Shown piece after piece: positions 50,175-62,400 of a stretch of 64,000 nt of DNA (positions are counted from its first letter, which is position 1; each line of letters starts with the position of its first letter). The stretch spans positions 4,588,001 to 4,652,000 of the forward strand of contig CM033113.1 in the NCBI GenBank assembly GCA_019321725.1, given 5' to 3'. The translations under genes were made by a program, and so were the position numbers. The notes beneath the pieces were generated by a model, which ran no database searches, had not been told where the DNA came from, and saw nothing but the letters and a program-made list of their open reading frames with translations. The stretch is from Paulownia fortunei. Its lineage: Eukaryota > Streptophyta > Magnoliopsida > Lamiales > Paulowniaceae.

Positions 50175-53100
50175 CTACTCTATTTCATTGAACAACATAA
50201 ACTTGACATACTCCTCAAGGACCGGCAGCTGTTGATTGTCATCATAACTGTACATGAGAGGAATCATCCTTGCACAATTAAGAGAAGCCCTTTTAAAAGA
50301 CGATGCAGAAACATGATTTAGGCATAAACACTCTTTGTTAAGGCTTTTCCATTCTCTTTCTATTGTATCAATGACATGCTCTCGCGCTTGCTCAACTGAT
50401 AAGCCAAGATGGTCTTTCCTGTAGCACTCTATGTATGATCCATCTTTCCCCTCTTGGTTTTCATCCTATCATAAATCCCATGTAATGTTGATTAGCTTTG
50501 AGTTATATAGTTCAAAAGTTTGAATGATGTTTACAACAGGTCGAGTAATCATTACTTATTTATTTTGAATTTAGTATTTCAATAAATAAATACATACCTT
50601 AGCACTTCCAAAATCATCCCAAAGGCGAAGAATTGTAGCTACAGAGGATATGAGTTGGGATGTATCTTTCAAATGGATTGCACCTCCATTGACTCCCCCA
50701 AGACCCATAAGAAAGAATAAGTGGACTAGCACCACATGTACTCCTGAACTCACCTTGCCATTTTCCAAATACACTTCCGCTGTTGGCAAATCCCCGGAGG
50801 CAAACCATTTTGCTTCCACTAGAAATGCATTGCACAAACTTGCCCACTGCAGCGACATGGATAGAATTAATTTGTGAAGAAAATCTTTATTTCATTATCG
50901 AATCTAGAAATTTTGATATATACCGTTGTTTTTAGGGAGTCAATAGCCTCACATCCATGCATTTTGTAAATCTTTTGGCCCATCTCGTTCGTGGTATCAA
51001 GAAGGGCCCTGTAACATATCTTCATGTAGTCTGGCAACGTGTCAATGGCAGCATGTCCCATCTAAACATGAATATTAAAAGATGACTCAGTTATGATCAA
51101 CATACTTGTTGTCTTGCCAGTTAATTAAGTTTTAACATTCATACTTGTTTATGGCTTCTGTGAAAATAATCAGCTCATCTAGTCTCCCATAAAGATCAAA
51201 AAGGTCATCTATCAAGTAAATGAAAGCGATGGTTTTGGTGAGCTCGACCCTTTGCTCTGACATGCTGATATCATCAATGAGGATGGCCATCGACCATGTA
51301 TACCATTTCAGTAGTTGGTTCCTCGCAAGCTCTAGGTTCTTGGCTAAGCCTAGTTCATCCCACCACCTAAAGTAACATAACATATTCTTATAGAGTGAAT
51401 TAGTTTAAGTTATAATTTTCCATAGACAAAAACTCCACTACATGACATCTTTTCTTACCTAGAAATTTGTAGCAATTCCTCTTGGTATACTGATTGCCCC
51501 TTGTGCAAATCCATTACCGCCAACTCTCTTAATGTCTTTTCCCATTCATTCATGCCTCCACTATCTTGAAGAAAACTTTTTCCTGTCAATCTTGCTATGC
51601 TCTTGTGATAAGGGTGCCTCAAATTATTAGCGACCATTCTAGACAAATTGTAACCCAAATCTGCCAAGCAATATTCCTGGAGAAGTTGGCTGCTAAATTT
51701 TGCTGCTTCATCAAGAATATATTCTCCCTCGAAACTTAGCTGCGCTGCTTCATATAGCTCCATCAATCCTCTGATATCTTGGCTTAGCTTTGATTGGAAC
51801 CTCCCATCCTTGCCCTTGAAAATGTTGAATACATCTGCACATACATGGACGCAGTGTTAGTTGACTGCTGAACTGTTTTGAGCAACAAGTTTTTTTGCAA
51901 AGACGAGGAATCTACAAACCTGCAGAAATGTAGTATCCATGCTGTCTCAACAGACGGAAAAGAAGTGAAACATCATGGAGAGTGTACAATCCATATACAC
52001 GATCGCTGGTTGCCATGTAATGTTGCCGGAGAATTATTTCAATCTCCACCTGGAAATAGGAGTTGACACCAACCCTCTGAATGTCATCCACAAAAACCAA
52101 ACTCTCTCTCGGATCATTTTCTGCCTTTGATTGTAATAAGCGCCTAACATCTTCTATTTTCTGTTCATAGTCCATGGAGAGTTTATCCTGTACATAAGGA
52201 AAGGGGGAAAAAAAAAAGAGAATGGTAAATACTTAAGAATTTATTACCATTTTCTTTACTCTTACTCGTTCATACTTTACTTCTTGCTCTCAATTGCATC
52301 ATATGATCCCCATATACTCTTAAAAACACTCTAATGTTTGAAATGTCTTAATAGCCATTAGCCATTATTTTTGTTGTTTAATTGACTAGTATCAGTATTC
52401 TGGGAATGTTTTAAAATTACTAAATTCCTAATAATTTTTGAAACTTTAATTAGTTAATGCTTCACAATAAATTAATTAAAACTTTATTGTACTTAAATTT
52501 TAGGCTTTTTTTTTCCCAGCAAATATATATATAGTAGGATATATTTTGTTAGCTAATATATTTTATATATAAACTTTTCACTCATCATAAATTTAAAAAT
52601 ATGTAATATATTTCTAAATAATATTTTATGAAATAAATAAAATAATAATAATAAATTTCTCACTGTAAATCTAATTATAGTAATTTAATAGAAACAATGC
52701 TACATTCAGAAAAAAAAAAAAACTATTAAAATTTAACTACAAAAAGTTTCAAATGAATTTACTTTTAAGTATTGATTAATTAAGTTGAAAAATTGTTAGA
52801 ATATAATTATAGTTTAATTAAACAATTAAAATAATGAGTTGAGGCAATTTGGATATTTTAAAATTTTAAATTAAAATAAAAAAATAAACAATTGAAGCAT
52901 TTTTAAAATTACATGATAAAATGATGTAATTGAGAGTAAAAAAAGGTAAATGTAATCAAGTGAATAAAGTGGAATTAACCAATAACTAATAATGATGAAG
53001 AAACAAGATAACGATGCGGACACAACCAGATAACTTGTGCTCGTTCCATTCAGACGCCGATAGAGATGGGGCGTGGAGGGGTCAGAAGTCGTTGTGATAC

Positions 53101-53242
53101 CTTCAGCAGTGCTCCATTTCTGCGTTGTAGCTCCACAGATGTGTGAAACACGAAAGGGTTCACTCTTTACAGATTTGGTATCAGTATTCAAATAAAAATA
53201 GCGGAATAAGTTTGATAAGCCATTGCAAGATGCCATGATCAT
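50175..53242 (-). CDS. TPS-g terpene synthase, nerolidol/linalool synthase-like, with a one-base frame break
   Basis: Seven exons: 53,027-53,242, 51,920-52,187, 51,459-51,834, 51,145-51,366, 50,924-51,061, 50,598-50,846 and 50,175-50,465, the standard seven-exon TPS layout. Strong matches to (3S,6E)-nerolidol/linalool synthases include [52 protein letters not shown] with DDLFD as the Mg-binding [42 protein letters not shown] and [15 protein letters not shown] (NSE/DTE motif). The N-terminus lacks RRX8W, as in TPS-g. Exon 4 ends in phase 2, so exon 5 should be 139 bp, but it has 138: after KWD the frame is lost and LPDYMK is read one base out. As given, the protein would stop early, so this is either a recent pseudogene or a sequence error. 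Otherwise about 586 residues. A TATAAG is about 100 bp upstream. Confidence 0.88.
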
Positions 53243-55276
53243 AGAACTGTCTGTAAGTGCTAGAAATTCGTCGAGAAATGGACAAAGTGGAGAGAGTAGA
53301 GAGATTGCTGTGAACAAATCAAGAATGGGACGACGGACTTATAGGGTGCATTTGCATGTATAGGTCGTGTGTTGAAGTGGTGAAAGCAATATGCAAAGGC
53401 ATTTGATTTTTGTTAGACTTTGTAGATTGTCCTTTGGGGTAAATGGCATTTTATTCCATTTATAATGGTAAAAAAGAGAAACAATTACAATAACAGGTTA
53501 ACTACCCTCTTGAATTTTCAAAAAGAAAAAAGGCAAATAACACCTAATTTTAATTAGAAAGAACCAACACACCCCTATACACAAAATTATTATTTTTTTA
53601 CTGTCTATATTATGATTGTTTTTAATCATTCAAAGTAAGAGTAATTGAACACAAATATATAGTGTGTATATATTTAATAATATTATGGATATGTGAGTGT
53701 TTTCTTAACATGTTTTAATTGGGAGTTATTTATCAGTCTTCTGATAATAAAAATAAAAAAATAGGGTAATTAGCTGTTTTCCATTTCACAGGGGGTTATT
53801 AGTCTTACTACTATTCCACATTTTCTTTTTCCAGTACTATTTCACAAGTGTAAAATGCCATTTACCCCTATCCATTGAGTATGATGTCCTTGTTCAGCAG
53901 TGATCAGCCTTCAGATGTTATAGAAAGTGTAAAATCATGCCTTATTTGTACTCGCGAATTAATTTCAAGTGAGAAATGATGGGTCTACATCAGATATTAT
54001 GCAGAACACTTCTGAATATTGATTTCAGACCACATGTTTCGGTTCCCAAATTGTGGTTGAGCTTCAAGGCAGACTTAGAGACTAGAGTGGGGCTACCAGT
54101 CATTGCTTCATGCTCATTTTGTATGTGCGTATCATTTAAAGCTATTAAACTATTTAGGGTCGATGAACTTAGGAAGAAATACACAGGAACAGGAATGTTT
54201 GTTTTTGTTTTTCCAAAATATTTTTAATTTTTAATTCATTTTAAATAAAATTAAATAAATATTATATTTTTTCTTAATTCATCATATTTTTCAATATATT
54301 TTTTAAAAACACATTATTCCAAAACACTTTCCACAAAATCGGTTAATATAAATATTTGATGCACAACTCTCGTAAGACAACTTTTACATCTTTTTACTTA
54401 CTTCGCATTCCAATTGCTTACGATCTCAAGACCTGAATTAACTTAAACATCGGAGGATCTTACCAAGGGGCCACCCCAACGAGCCTAACATTTATTATCA
54501 TTTTAGGTCACCACGAACTCAAATATCCTAACTCAGATCATCTCGACCCGATCACAGATACATTGATTTATCTCTAAATCAGATACTTAGTTGTTGTTAA
54601 CAATCCCAATTTTTTTGATAATTTAATTTTTGTTTTGGGCAACGTAAATTTCAGATAATCCGATGTTAATAAGTGTAAGTTGACAATATTAATTTTCATC
54701 ATACCTAGTCTTATTTTGTTATTAAATCATTCTCAGAATATGTTGGTATAATTGTTAGCAATTTCACTATATATGTCAATTTATAATAGTTGAATATAGT
54801 AACGCCACTTGAAATTAAAGCAAGCTAATAAAACACATGAAAAAAAAATGCATTCCATGTATTATGCAAAACAAAAGGTTAGGTGAATATGAATTAGCAA
54901 TTTACAAAAATTAATATTTGCATTTATATTATCTGGCATCCGCCTACTATTATTCAAGGTTTTATAGAAGTTGTGCCCAATGCATATATATTTGATATAG
55001 TATTCATTTTTTAAGTATTCAATTTTTAATAAGATAGAACACTTAACTTTCATCCATACACCTAGTGTATTTAATACACTATGTATTAAGTGTAGTATGA
55101 ATATTACTTGTTATCCAATTATTCACTAAGTAGTTTGAACCCTTCACTAATAGTAATATTGATGGATTACTAATTTTTTTATCAATAATTAACATTTTAA
55201 AGCAAGGAAATTATTGTTTTTCCTAAAAAAAATACCTTCAGTCCAAATTTTTCTCAAATCATGTCATAGATCAGTT
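53243..55276. other. Intergenic region between the TPS-g gene and the repeat arrays
   Basis: About 2 kb. The first 150 bp are likely TPS-g promoter. The rest is AT-rich and includes an LTR-like relic listed separately. No coding region recognised. Confidence 0.55.
54410..54600 (+). mobile_element. Gypsy-type LTR-like relic
   Basis: Sequence with the order TGAATTAACTTAAACATCGG, AGGATCTTACC, GGGGCCACCCC then AACGAGCCTAAC, TTTTAGGTCACC, and ATCTCGACCCGATCACAG. This string of motifs is typical of the R-U5 part of plant Gypsy LTRs. No second LTR or internal domain is visible nearby, so it is a solo or fragment. Confidence 0.5.
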
Positions 55277-55650
55277 AGCTTGACTAACATTTCAAATGCA
55301 ATATTTCAATACCAACTAAATTAGAGGAACCTAACCTACCCCCATGCCCGTCCCCACCCCCCATAGATTGTATATTGAGACATGTACTCTAGTAATACTA
55401 ACCATGATACAAATACTAATGTTGACTAATTTTTCAGATGCAATATTGAACAATGAATACCAACTAAACTAGAGGGGTCTAACCTAACCCCCACCCCCAC
55501 CCACCATTTGTATATTGAGAAATATACTCTAGTAATACTAATAATAATAATCCTAATACTAAGATTGATAAATTTTCCAGACGTAATATTGAACAATCAA
55601 TACCAACTAAACTAGAGGGCCTAACCCACCCCCACCCCCACCACTGAAGA
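55277..55650. repeat. Tandem repeat of about 145 bp, about 2.5 copies
   Basis: ACCAACTAAA, followed by TTAGAGG or CTAGAGG, starts at 55,311, 55,459 and 55,602 (periods 148 and 143). Each copy carries a C-rich block of CCCCC or CCCC runs separated by A, and the complete copies add TGTATATTGAGA, CTCTAGTAATACTAA and an AATATTGAACAAT segment. The C-rich blocks could form G-quadruplexes on the minus strand. Function unknown. Confidence 0.85.
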
Positions 55651-56369
55651 TTATAGAGATTGATTTGATCAACCCCAATAGCAAACATGTGATTCATGGG
55701 TTTATTGCACTTCAGATAGTCAAGATAGTATTCTTACATATGATCCAGAAGTCAGTCACCTGTGACCACCCTTCTATAGTACCAAAATCAAGAGTGGTAC
55801 ATAGTTTTAGAGTATTATTGTGGGCTCGCCATTGCTTATTGGTTCTAAATCTTACACGGATATATATAGTGCGCTGCACATCAAAAATATGGTCCACCTC
55901 TTAAATGTCATATGAGTTTTGAGAGCTAGTTTGGTTTCAATCCAATCTCAATTTTTATAAAATAAAATTGTTTTATGCATTTTTTTTATCAAAATATCAA
56001 TTATTTTTATTTTTTTATTTTTTTATTGTCAAAGTTAGAAATAAAAATATACTTACAAAAATATTTTTTTTAGGCCAACTAATATTTCATGTCTTTTTAT
56101 GTAGAAAATACCATAAAATAAAAATATATTAATTTTCAAACCTTTACAATCAATATTGAAATATAATTTATCCAAACATATTTTGATTTTTCACACAAAA
56201 TTAAAAAAAAAAATTTTTCAACATTAAAAATACTGAAAATATAAAAAAGAAACCCAACTAGCTCTAAGTATCGCGGATAATCCACTAGGTTTGATTTGTG
56301 CTTGAGTACCGATTATCCTGGTAGATAACATTTGCTTACAAGTTGGAAACATTATGACTTTAAATATGG

Positions 56370-57085
56370 ACCACTAGAGATTTGTTGATGAGGCGGCTGT
56401 GGATGATTGGTTCAATTGTTGTGTACATAGAAGTTGAATTTGTCCCATATTATTAATTTGTGAGGTTATTATAGTGTGTATGGGTGTATTGGTCAGTCTA
56501 TCCCTTTGAACTAGTTTTTGGAGATGAGTTTTACCTAATCTATTTATTTGTGGCATCAGAGCACCAGGTTTGCATGCGATAATGAGTTTGAAACCCGATC
56601 CATTTGCATGTCACGCTAAACGTAAAGGTAGGTGTTAAAAGTTGAATTTATCCCACATCGTCGAATTTGGATCCCGACTCATTTGCATGATACGCTAGGT
56701 GTGAGAGCGAGGGTTAAAAATCGAATTTGTCCCAAGTTGCCAATTTGCTTGGCTGTTATAGTGTATATATGTGGATTGAACATCCTCTCTCCCATTTTGG
56801 GTATAAATTCAAATGTTAGAAATTGAATTTGTCCCTCACCAATAGTGTTATATTATATATATGCGGCTATTGAAGATGGGTTCAAATGTTAGAAGTTGAA
56901 TTTGTCATATATCGTCAATATTGTTTATATGTGGATTGAGCATCCTCTCTCCTTGTACTAACTTTTTGGGATGAGTTCAAATGTTAGAAGTTGAATTTGT
57001 ACATCACCAATTTGTTGAACTGTTATAATGTATATATGTGAATTGGATACCCTTTTCCTTTGAGCTAACATTTGAGAATAAGTTC
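56370..57085 (+). repeat. Array of LTR-derived units
   Basis: Six imperfect units begin with variants of GTTAGAAGTTGAATTTGTCC at about 56,429, 56,637, 56,715, 56,818, 56,891 and 56,986. Several continue with TATATATGTGGATTG, CATCCTCTCTCC and a TGAGCTAAC or TTTGGGATGAGTT segment. This set is the usual content of a widespread angiosperm LTR (CCCACATCG ... ATATATG ... TGAGCTAGCTTTTGGGGTTGAG). After the first unit, at about 56,552-56,563, TGGCATCAGAGC resembles the tRNA-iMet primer-binding site TGGTATCAGAGC. The DNA therefore looks like a retrotransposon 5' end whose LTR pieces were tandemly amplified. No internal coding region remains. Confidence 0.6.
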
Positions 57086-57176
57086 TACTCATACCTATTT
57101 ATTAGGGTCAATGCTTAGCAACCAGTGTTTGAATATTTGAGTAATTAATATATTATTATTTCATGTGAGTTTTACC

Positions 57177-57475
57177 TAAACTCATTTATCTTGGTATTAG
57201 AGCACATGTAAGTCCTACTGAAACACTTTTATCTTGGTATAAGAGCATATGTAAGTTCTATTCAAGTCTATTTATCTTGATATTAGAGTACATATGAGTT
57301 CTACCTAAGTCCATTTATCTTGACATCAGAGCACATGCTAGTCATGTGAATTCTATTCAAACTCATTTATCTTAGTTTATATCACATGTAAGTTGTATCT
57401 AAATCTATTTATTTTGATATCAGAGCATATATAAGTTGTACCCAAATTAATTTATTTTGGTATAAGAGCATTAAG
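57177..57475 (+). repeat. 43-bp minisatellite carrying a degenerate tRNA-iMet primer-binding-site motif
   Basis: Seven units, with TTGGTATTAGAGC-like motifs at about 57,191, 57,234, 57,278, 57,320, 57,371, 57,413 and 57,458 (spacings 43, 44, 42, 51, 42, 45). The consensus is roughly CATTTATCTTGGTATCAGAG then CACATGTAAGTTCTACCTAA. The core TGGTATCAGAGC equals the plant LTR-retrotransposon primer-binding site that pairs with initiator methionine tRNA. Isolated related units occur near 56,552 and 57,630. The array directly follows the LTR-derived array. Confidence 0.75.
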
Positions 57476-59403
57476 TTTGCAGACGGTATATTTAGCAACA
57501 TGTGTTTGAATATTTTAAGTCATTAAAATATATTATTATTTTATGTGAATTCTACCCAAACTCATTTGTTTTGTTAGGATAGGGTTTAAACCTCAATCCT
57601 ATATGAATTTTACCTAAACATATTTATCTTGATATCAGAAGATACAGGCCACAATAATTTTAAACTCTTAACTAATTTATATGACATGCTAGATGTCAGA
57701 AATGAGTTCCTCACAAAATTAGCACCACAAGTTTGTTAGAGACTTAGAGTGCATATTATGTAGGGTCGAGTTCCTACTATGTAGGTTTGTTAGAAGGTTA
57801 GCAACACATGCTCCTCACATGGAATAATAATATATTAATGACTCAAAATATTATTAATTTCTCTTTGTTTGAGCTACACTCACAAGGTTAGTTGGCTTGC
57901 ATATTATGTAGGTATCATTTCAGTTTTTCATTTTGATTTTATACATAGGTGTAATTACTTTTTCAAGTGGAGTTAACTTAATATCAAATATTCATTGTCG
58001 ACAACATGAATTTGTTGAAATAATGTATATATTTTCATTGCCAGGTGAACTACTCATTCTTAAAATGATATTTTTTTTATTGAAAATCTACAATGGTTAT
58101 CTTAAGTAATTATTTTTTTAAAAAATGATATCAAAGAATGAAGGAGTGAGTGAAATTATAATTTTAGTGAATGGATTTAATTTATGAACCCAAAAACTTA
58201 CAATCACTTGATCATTGCTTTATTGGTATATCTCTTTAGCAGTATATGTCTTTACTTGTGGTGTAAAATATATTGAGTTCAATTTTGACTTGTCACAATT
58301 TGTATGTATCATAAAAAAAGTTACGAACCAATCGATTTCCATAATTCGACACTGGGTAACTGGTTAAATCGATAATTTTACCTATTTTATGATTTGAATC
58401 AGGCATTTTTTAAAAAAATTACAAAATAACTTGATTTCATAATATAATATGGGTCAAATTTTTACCAATTTCATAAAAGTAAGACGATTCTTGCGCCATC
58501 CCTTACTTTTGCGAAGCCGATTGACCCAGTGCCACATCATAGTTCAAACCACTACCACAAGTACATTAGAATTAGAATTTATCTGTGGGAGATAAGGGAC
58601 CAAACTAATCGTGCTATCAAAAATGATATCTCTCCACTTTTCAACCTCCAAAATTGATGTCTCCAAAATTGTGTGTTTCTACATTTGTTTTCCACACCTA
58701 ATATTATAAAAGTGGAAGCAAGTTGCCCAAATTTCATGTACATATAACATATACATCCAATTACTTGAATGATGAATAAATATTAATTTTATAAAAATAA
58801 AATGTTTATCTATTTATTATTGATGTATGATTTTATAAAAATAAAATATTTATTTATTTATTACTGATGTACCATGGTCGGATATGACATATCAGGAACC
58901 ATATTCCATTACACTACTTTACTTCCGCCCAAAGGAAAAATTGCAGGTTGTTGCATGAAAACTGAACATGTACAAGATGAGCATAAAAAACTCGACAGCT
59001 TGCCGACAATTTTTTGTTCATGCAAGCAAAACACATCATGCATGGCTCACTTTTGGCCATGATATCAGGAGCCAAAGTAAGGCAGCTACGTGGTCATTAA
59101 AATTTCCATACGAACTTGTTCTTTCATTTGAAGAAACATAAGCATGTCCGTGCACTTGAAATCAAGTCACAAAAATAACAGAAACAATATCCATAATCAT
59201 TTCAAGAAGAAATCATCCTTAACATTTATTTTTATTCCATCAAACTATAAAAGTGACTGCTGGGAGCGTCTCTCTCTTTTCCTTTCCTCTGTCTTTCTTT
59301 TAATTATTTTAAAGCATATCTAATAAGTGATAAAAGTTATTTAAGGCCTAACATAGCTATTTCTATGCACAAATTGAGATGGTATTTAGTTTTAGGGGCA
59401 TAA
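57476..59403. other. Intergenic region downstream of the TPS-b pseudogene
   Basis: About 1.9 kb of AT-rich sequence. The left part (to about 57,900) still contains stray pieces of the repeat arrays. A moderately GC stretch at about 58,870-59,110 has an open frame on the plus strand with no family match. No gene supported. Confidence 0.5.
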
Positions 59404-62400
59404 TCATGGTAGAGGAAGAGGCTCAATCAAGCATGAAAAGACTTGGTCCCTTGTCTCTCCATCTTGAACGCCAAATCCGTCTCCATTTTGATAAATGAAA
59501 TTTGCGCTGTGTTCACTATATATCTGATCATTGGTTGCTGCCGATGAGGACTGCTGATGAATAGCCCATTTATTTTCTTCCATGAATTTGTTATGACGTT
59601 CCTGATATGGTCCCGAGCTGCTGCTTCTGTAACATTTGCTTCTCTCATGTAACATAGGATTGATGAAGGTGCATCACCTCTCTCCAGTTCCGCCTGCATA
59701 TTACACAGTTAAATATATATCTAGATGAAACATAATCCTTATATAAGATAAATGGTATGAATTGCGAAAAAAAAAAATAGATAATTACTTTAGAAGTGCC
59801 CTGATCATTGTAGAGTCGAATAATGAGGGAGGCATGGTAGATGATTTCTTGATTGGTGTTAAAGGCAGCCATAGTTTCTGTCATATCTTGACCTACACCA
59901 AAAAGTGCATGAAGAGAAAGCACAGGACCAGACGAGGATGTCCACCCATTATCCAGGTATTCCCAAAGAGATGGACAGTGCCCCTTGTCATACCACTTTG
60001 CTTCCACAAACAATGCTTTGCAAAAACCTGTCCACTGGTCAGGAAAGATGGAAAAAGAAAAATGAGAAAAAAAATTGGGATCTTAATTAAATTAAGACTG
60101 GAAATTTTACATATATAATCTTATATTGGAAAAATATATATAAACACACACCACTTTTTTCAAATGAGGTAAAACCGAGTTCCAGCCCTTCTCTTTCTGA
60201 ATTTCACGATCGATGTCATTTGCAGTAACATATAGCGCCCAAAAGCATCTCTTAATTGCTTGGAAGCTGTTGAATTTCCCTTGGATCCCACCTGAAATTG
60301 ACACAAGAAAATCCTTTTAAATATCTCAAGTAGAGCAGTTAGTTGAAGTGAATTAAATGTTTTATAGACCAGCTAATAAGTTCTATTGAGACGTGCCTTT
60401 CTACTGCAGTGGTGAATTGCACTAATTCATGCTTTGAGCCATAAATGTCGTACACATCATCAATTATCAGCACCAACAAGATGGCTTTTGTAAGCCATCT
60501 TCTAAGGCTTCCCATATTGAGGCTCATAAGCCACTCCCACTACCCACAGAAAACTTTCGACCGCTCGATCTCTTGTGAAGGTTAGAACTTCTGAAAGGCC
60601 CAGATTCCTCCACCACCTGGTCAAAGCCAATTAGCCAATGAATAAGGGGAAAAAGTTGTCAGTTTGCAATGTTTAATTGTCTCAAAATCTCTATGTTTTT
60701 CGGTTAAGTAAATCCCTTAAATTTGATTTTCATGTAAGAGATGTTATGCTCAACTCATTATGATGGTTTCGGCACCCATTAACTAAAATGAATTAGATTA
60801 TAAGCCACCTTAAAATCTCCTTTAGATCCTTTTGGTGCTGAACTTGAACAATGTTAAAGCTAAGTCCTGCCCAGCCGATGCAATATAGACTTGTTGTGTG
60901 CATGCATGTGTTTCTTGGCATTAAACCAGCTCACACTCCAATGCGAAGAGCACTTGGGTGAATATATCTTCTCGTGATCATCATCATTTGAATTGAGACG
61001 CCTGAGATTCTTAGTCGCAAATGCTTTTGCTCGATCAAGCAGGGATTCACCCTCCAGGGAAAGATGAGAAGCATAAAAAAATTCAGCCCTGGCTTTGTCA
61101 TCCGAATGTGAGCTTGTGATTAACTTCTCCTCGTCATCTAATAGTTGAAGAATTGCATCTGTGTTTCATGTAGCATCACCTGATAGTTAGTCGTTGGATA
61201 ATTTTTTTTCCCCTCTTTTGGGGGATGGAAGTTCATCTTTTAGATAAGAATCATATAATCAGGGCTGTAATAAGTTAATAGACATCGAATGTACCCAAAA
61301 GGCTGAATAGAAATAAGTAAAGTTAAACAGTGTTTTTTAAAAGTGAAATAATCCATTAATTTGCACCTAGTAGATATATTATGTTTCCATGCGACACAAA
61401 TTTAGTCCTAATGAGGGGATTTATCCGCCCCCAGCTACAAAAATATATCTCAAGCGAATCAGGATTTGTGCTTTTTTTACGCCATTCAACCCAACCCAAC
61501 CCGTTCAAGGTTGGTTTTCGGCCTCGAACCAGAGTCGTGGGAAAGTAGACCAAGCATTTACACTTGTCTCGTGTCATGCATGACCTCTCTTACTATAAAT
61601 ATTTTTAATTAACTTAATTCAAAAGTAATTAGTTTATCCTAACTTTTTACAAGTAATTAGGTTATCCAAACTTTTTTATTTTTACTTGTTCTTACAATCC
61701 TTTAGACTTTCCACTCAATTAATTATTGGATGATTTTGGATGCAGCAACCCCAATAAGCCTAACAATCTTATGATTGCAGGTCTATCCTGTGAGTTTTGG
61801 AATTTGGGCTGAGATATCTAGAGATCCATTCTCAATCTTGAAATATCAGATACAAATTGATTTTAGCTCAAGTCTTACAAAATAATTTTTTCCACTTTAA
61901 ATTAATGGTATTGACAAGAATGGGTTCCACCTTTTGCCAACCGCTATAGAAATTAGAGGAAGTTAATTTTCACCTTCTGAAACATGATAGCCATGCTGCC
62001 TTAGAATCCTGAAGTACAATGCAGTAGAGTAGAGATCATGGTTCATGGTGGAACATGCTATCTCATTCACGGATTCACTGATTTCTTCGTCAAAAGTAAT
62101 AGGAAAGAGCTAGTTTGTTGATCCTATCTATAAGCTCCAGCTTATGTAATGGATCCTTTAATGCACCAATAATGCCACAAACTTCCTGTTTCAGGGTCTC
62201 AGCTTCTCTTTTGTACTTCTCTTCCTGAACAAATAATCTTAGCTTGGAATCAAGAAGCAATTTTTTATTTTTTATTTTTTCGAAATTCATTTTATATTAT
62301 TAGAAAAGTACTACAGAGAATAATGGGAGCTAGCCATGCACGATAATATATAGAGAATCTTGATGATAACAAACTCACATCGTATTTGCTAGTAAGCGAC

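Noticed and set aside
53243..53317. N-terminal extension of the TPS-g gene in the same frame
   Set aside because: The extension begins with TTG, not ATG; the first in-frame ATG is at 53,242.
57177..57475. CRISPR-like regular spacing
   Set aside because: Eukaryotic nuclear DNA; the units are contiguous diverged minisatellite copies, not identical repeats with unique spacers.
62353..62366. agaatcttgatgat, identical to the first 14 nt of miR172
   Set aside because: The match stops after 14 nt, no hairpin partner is nearby, and it lies in intron 1 of the TPS-b pseudogene.
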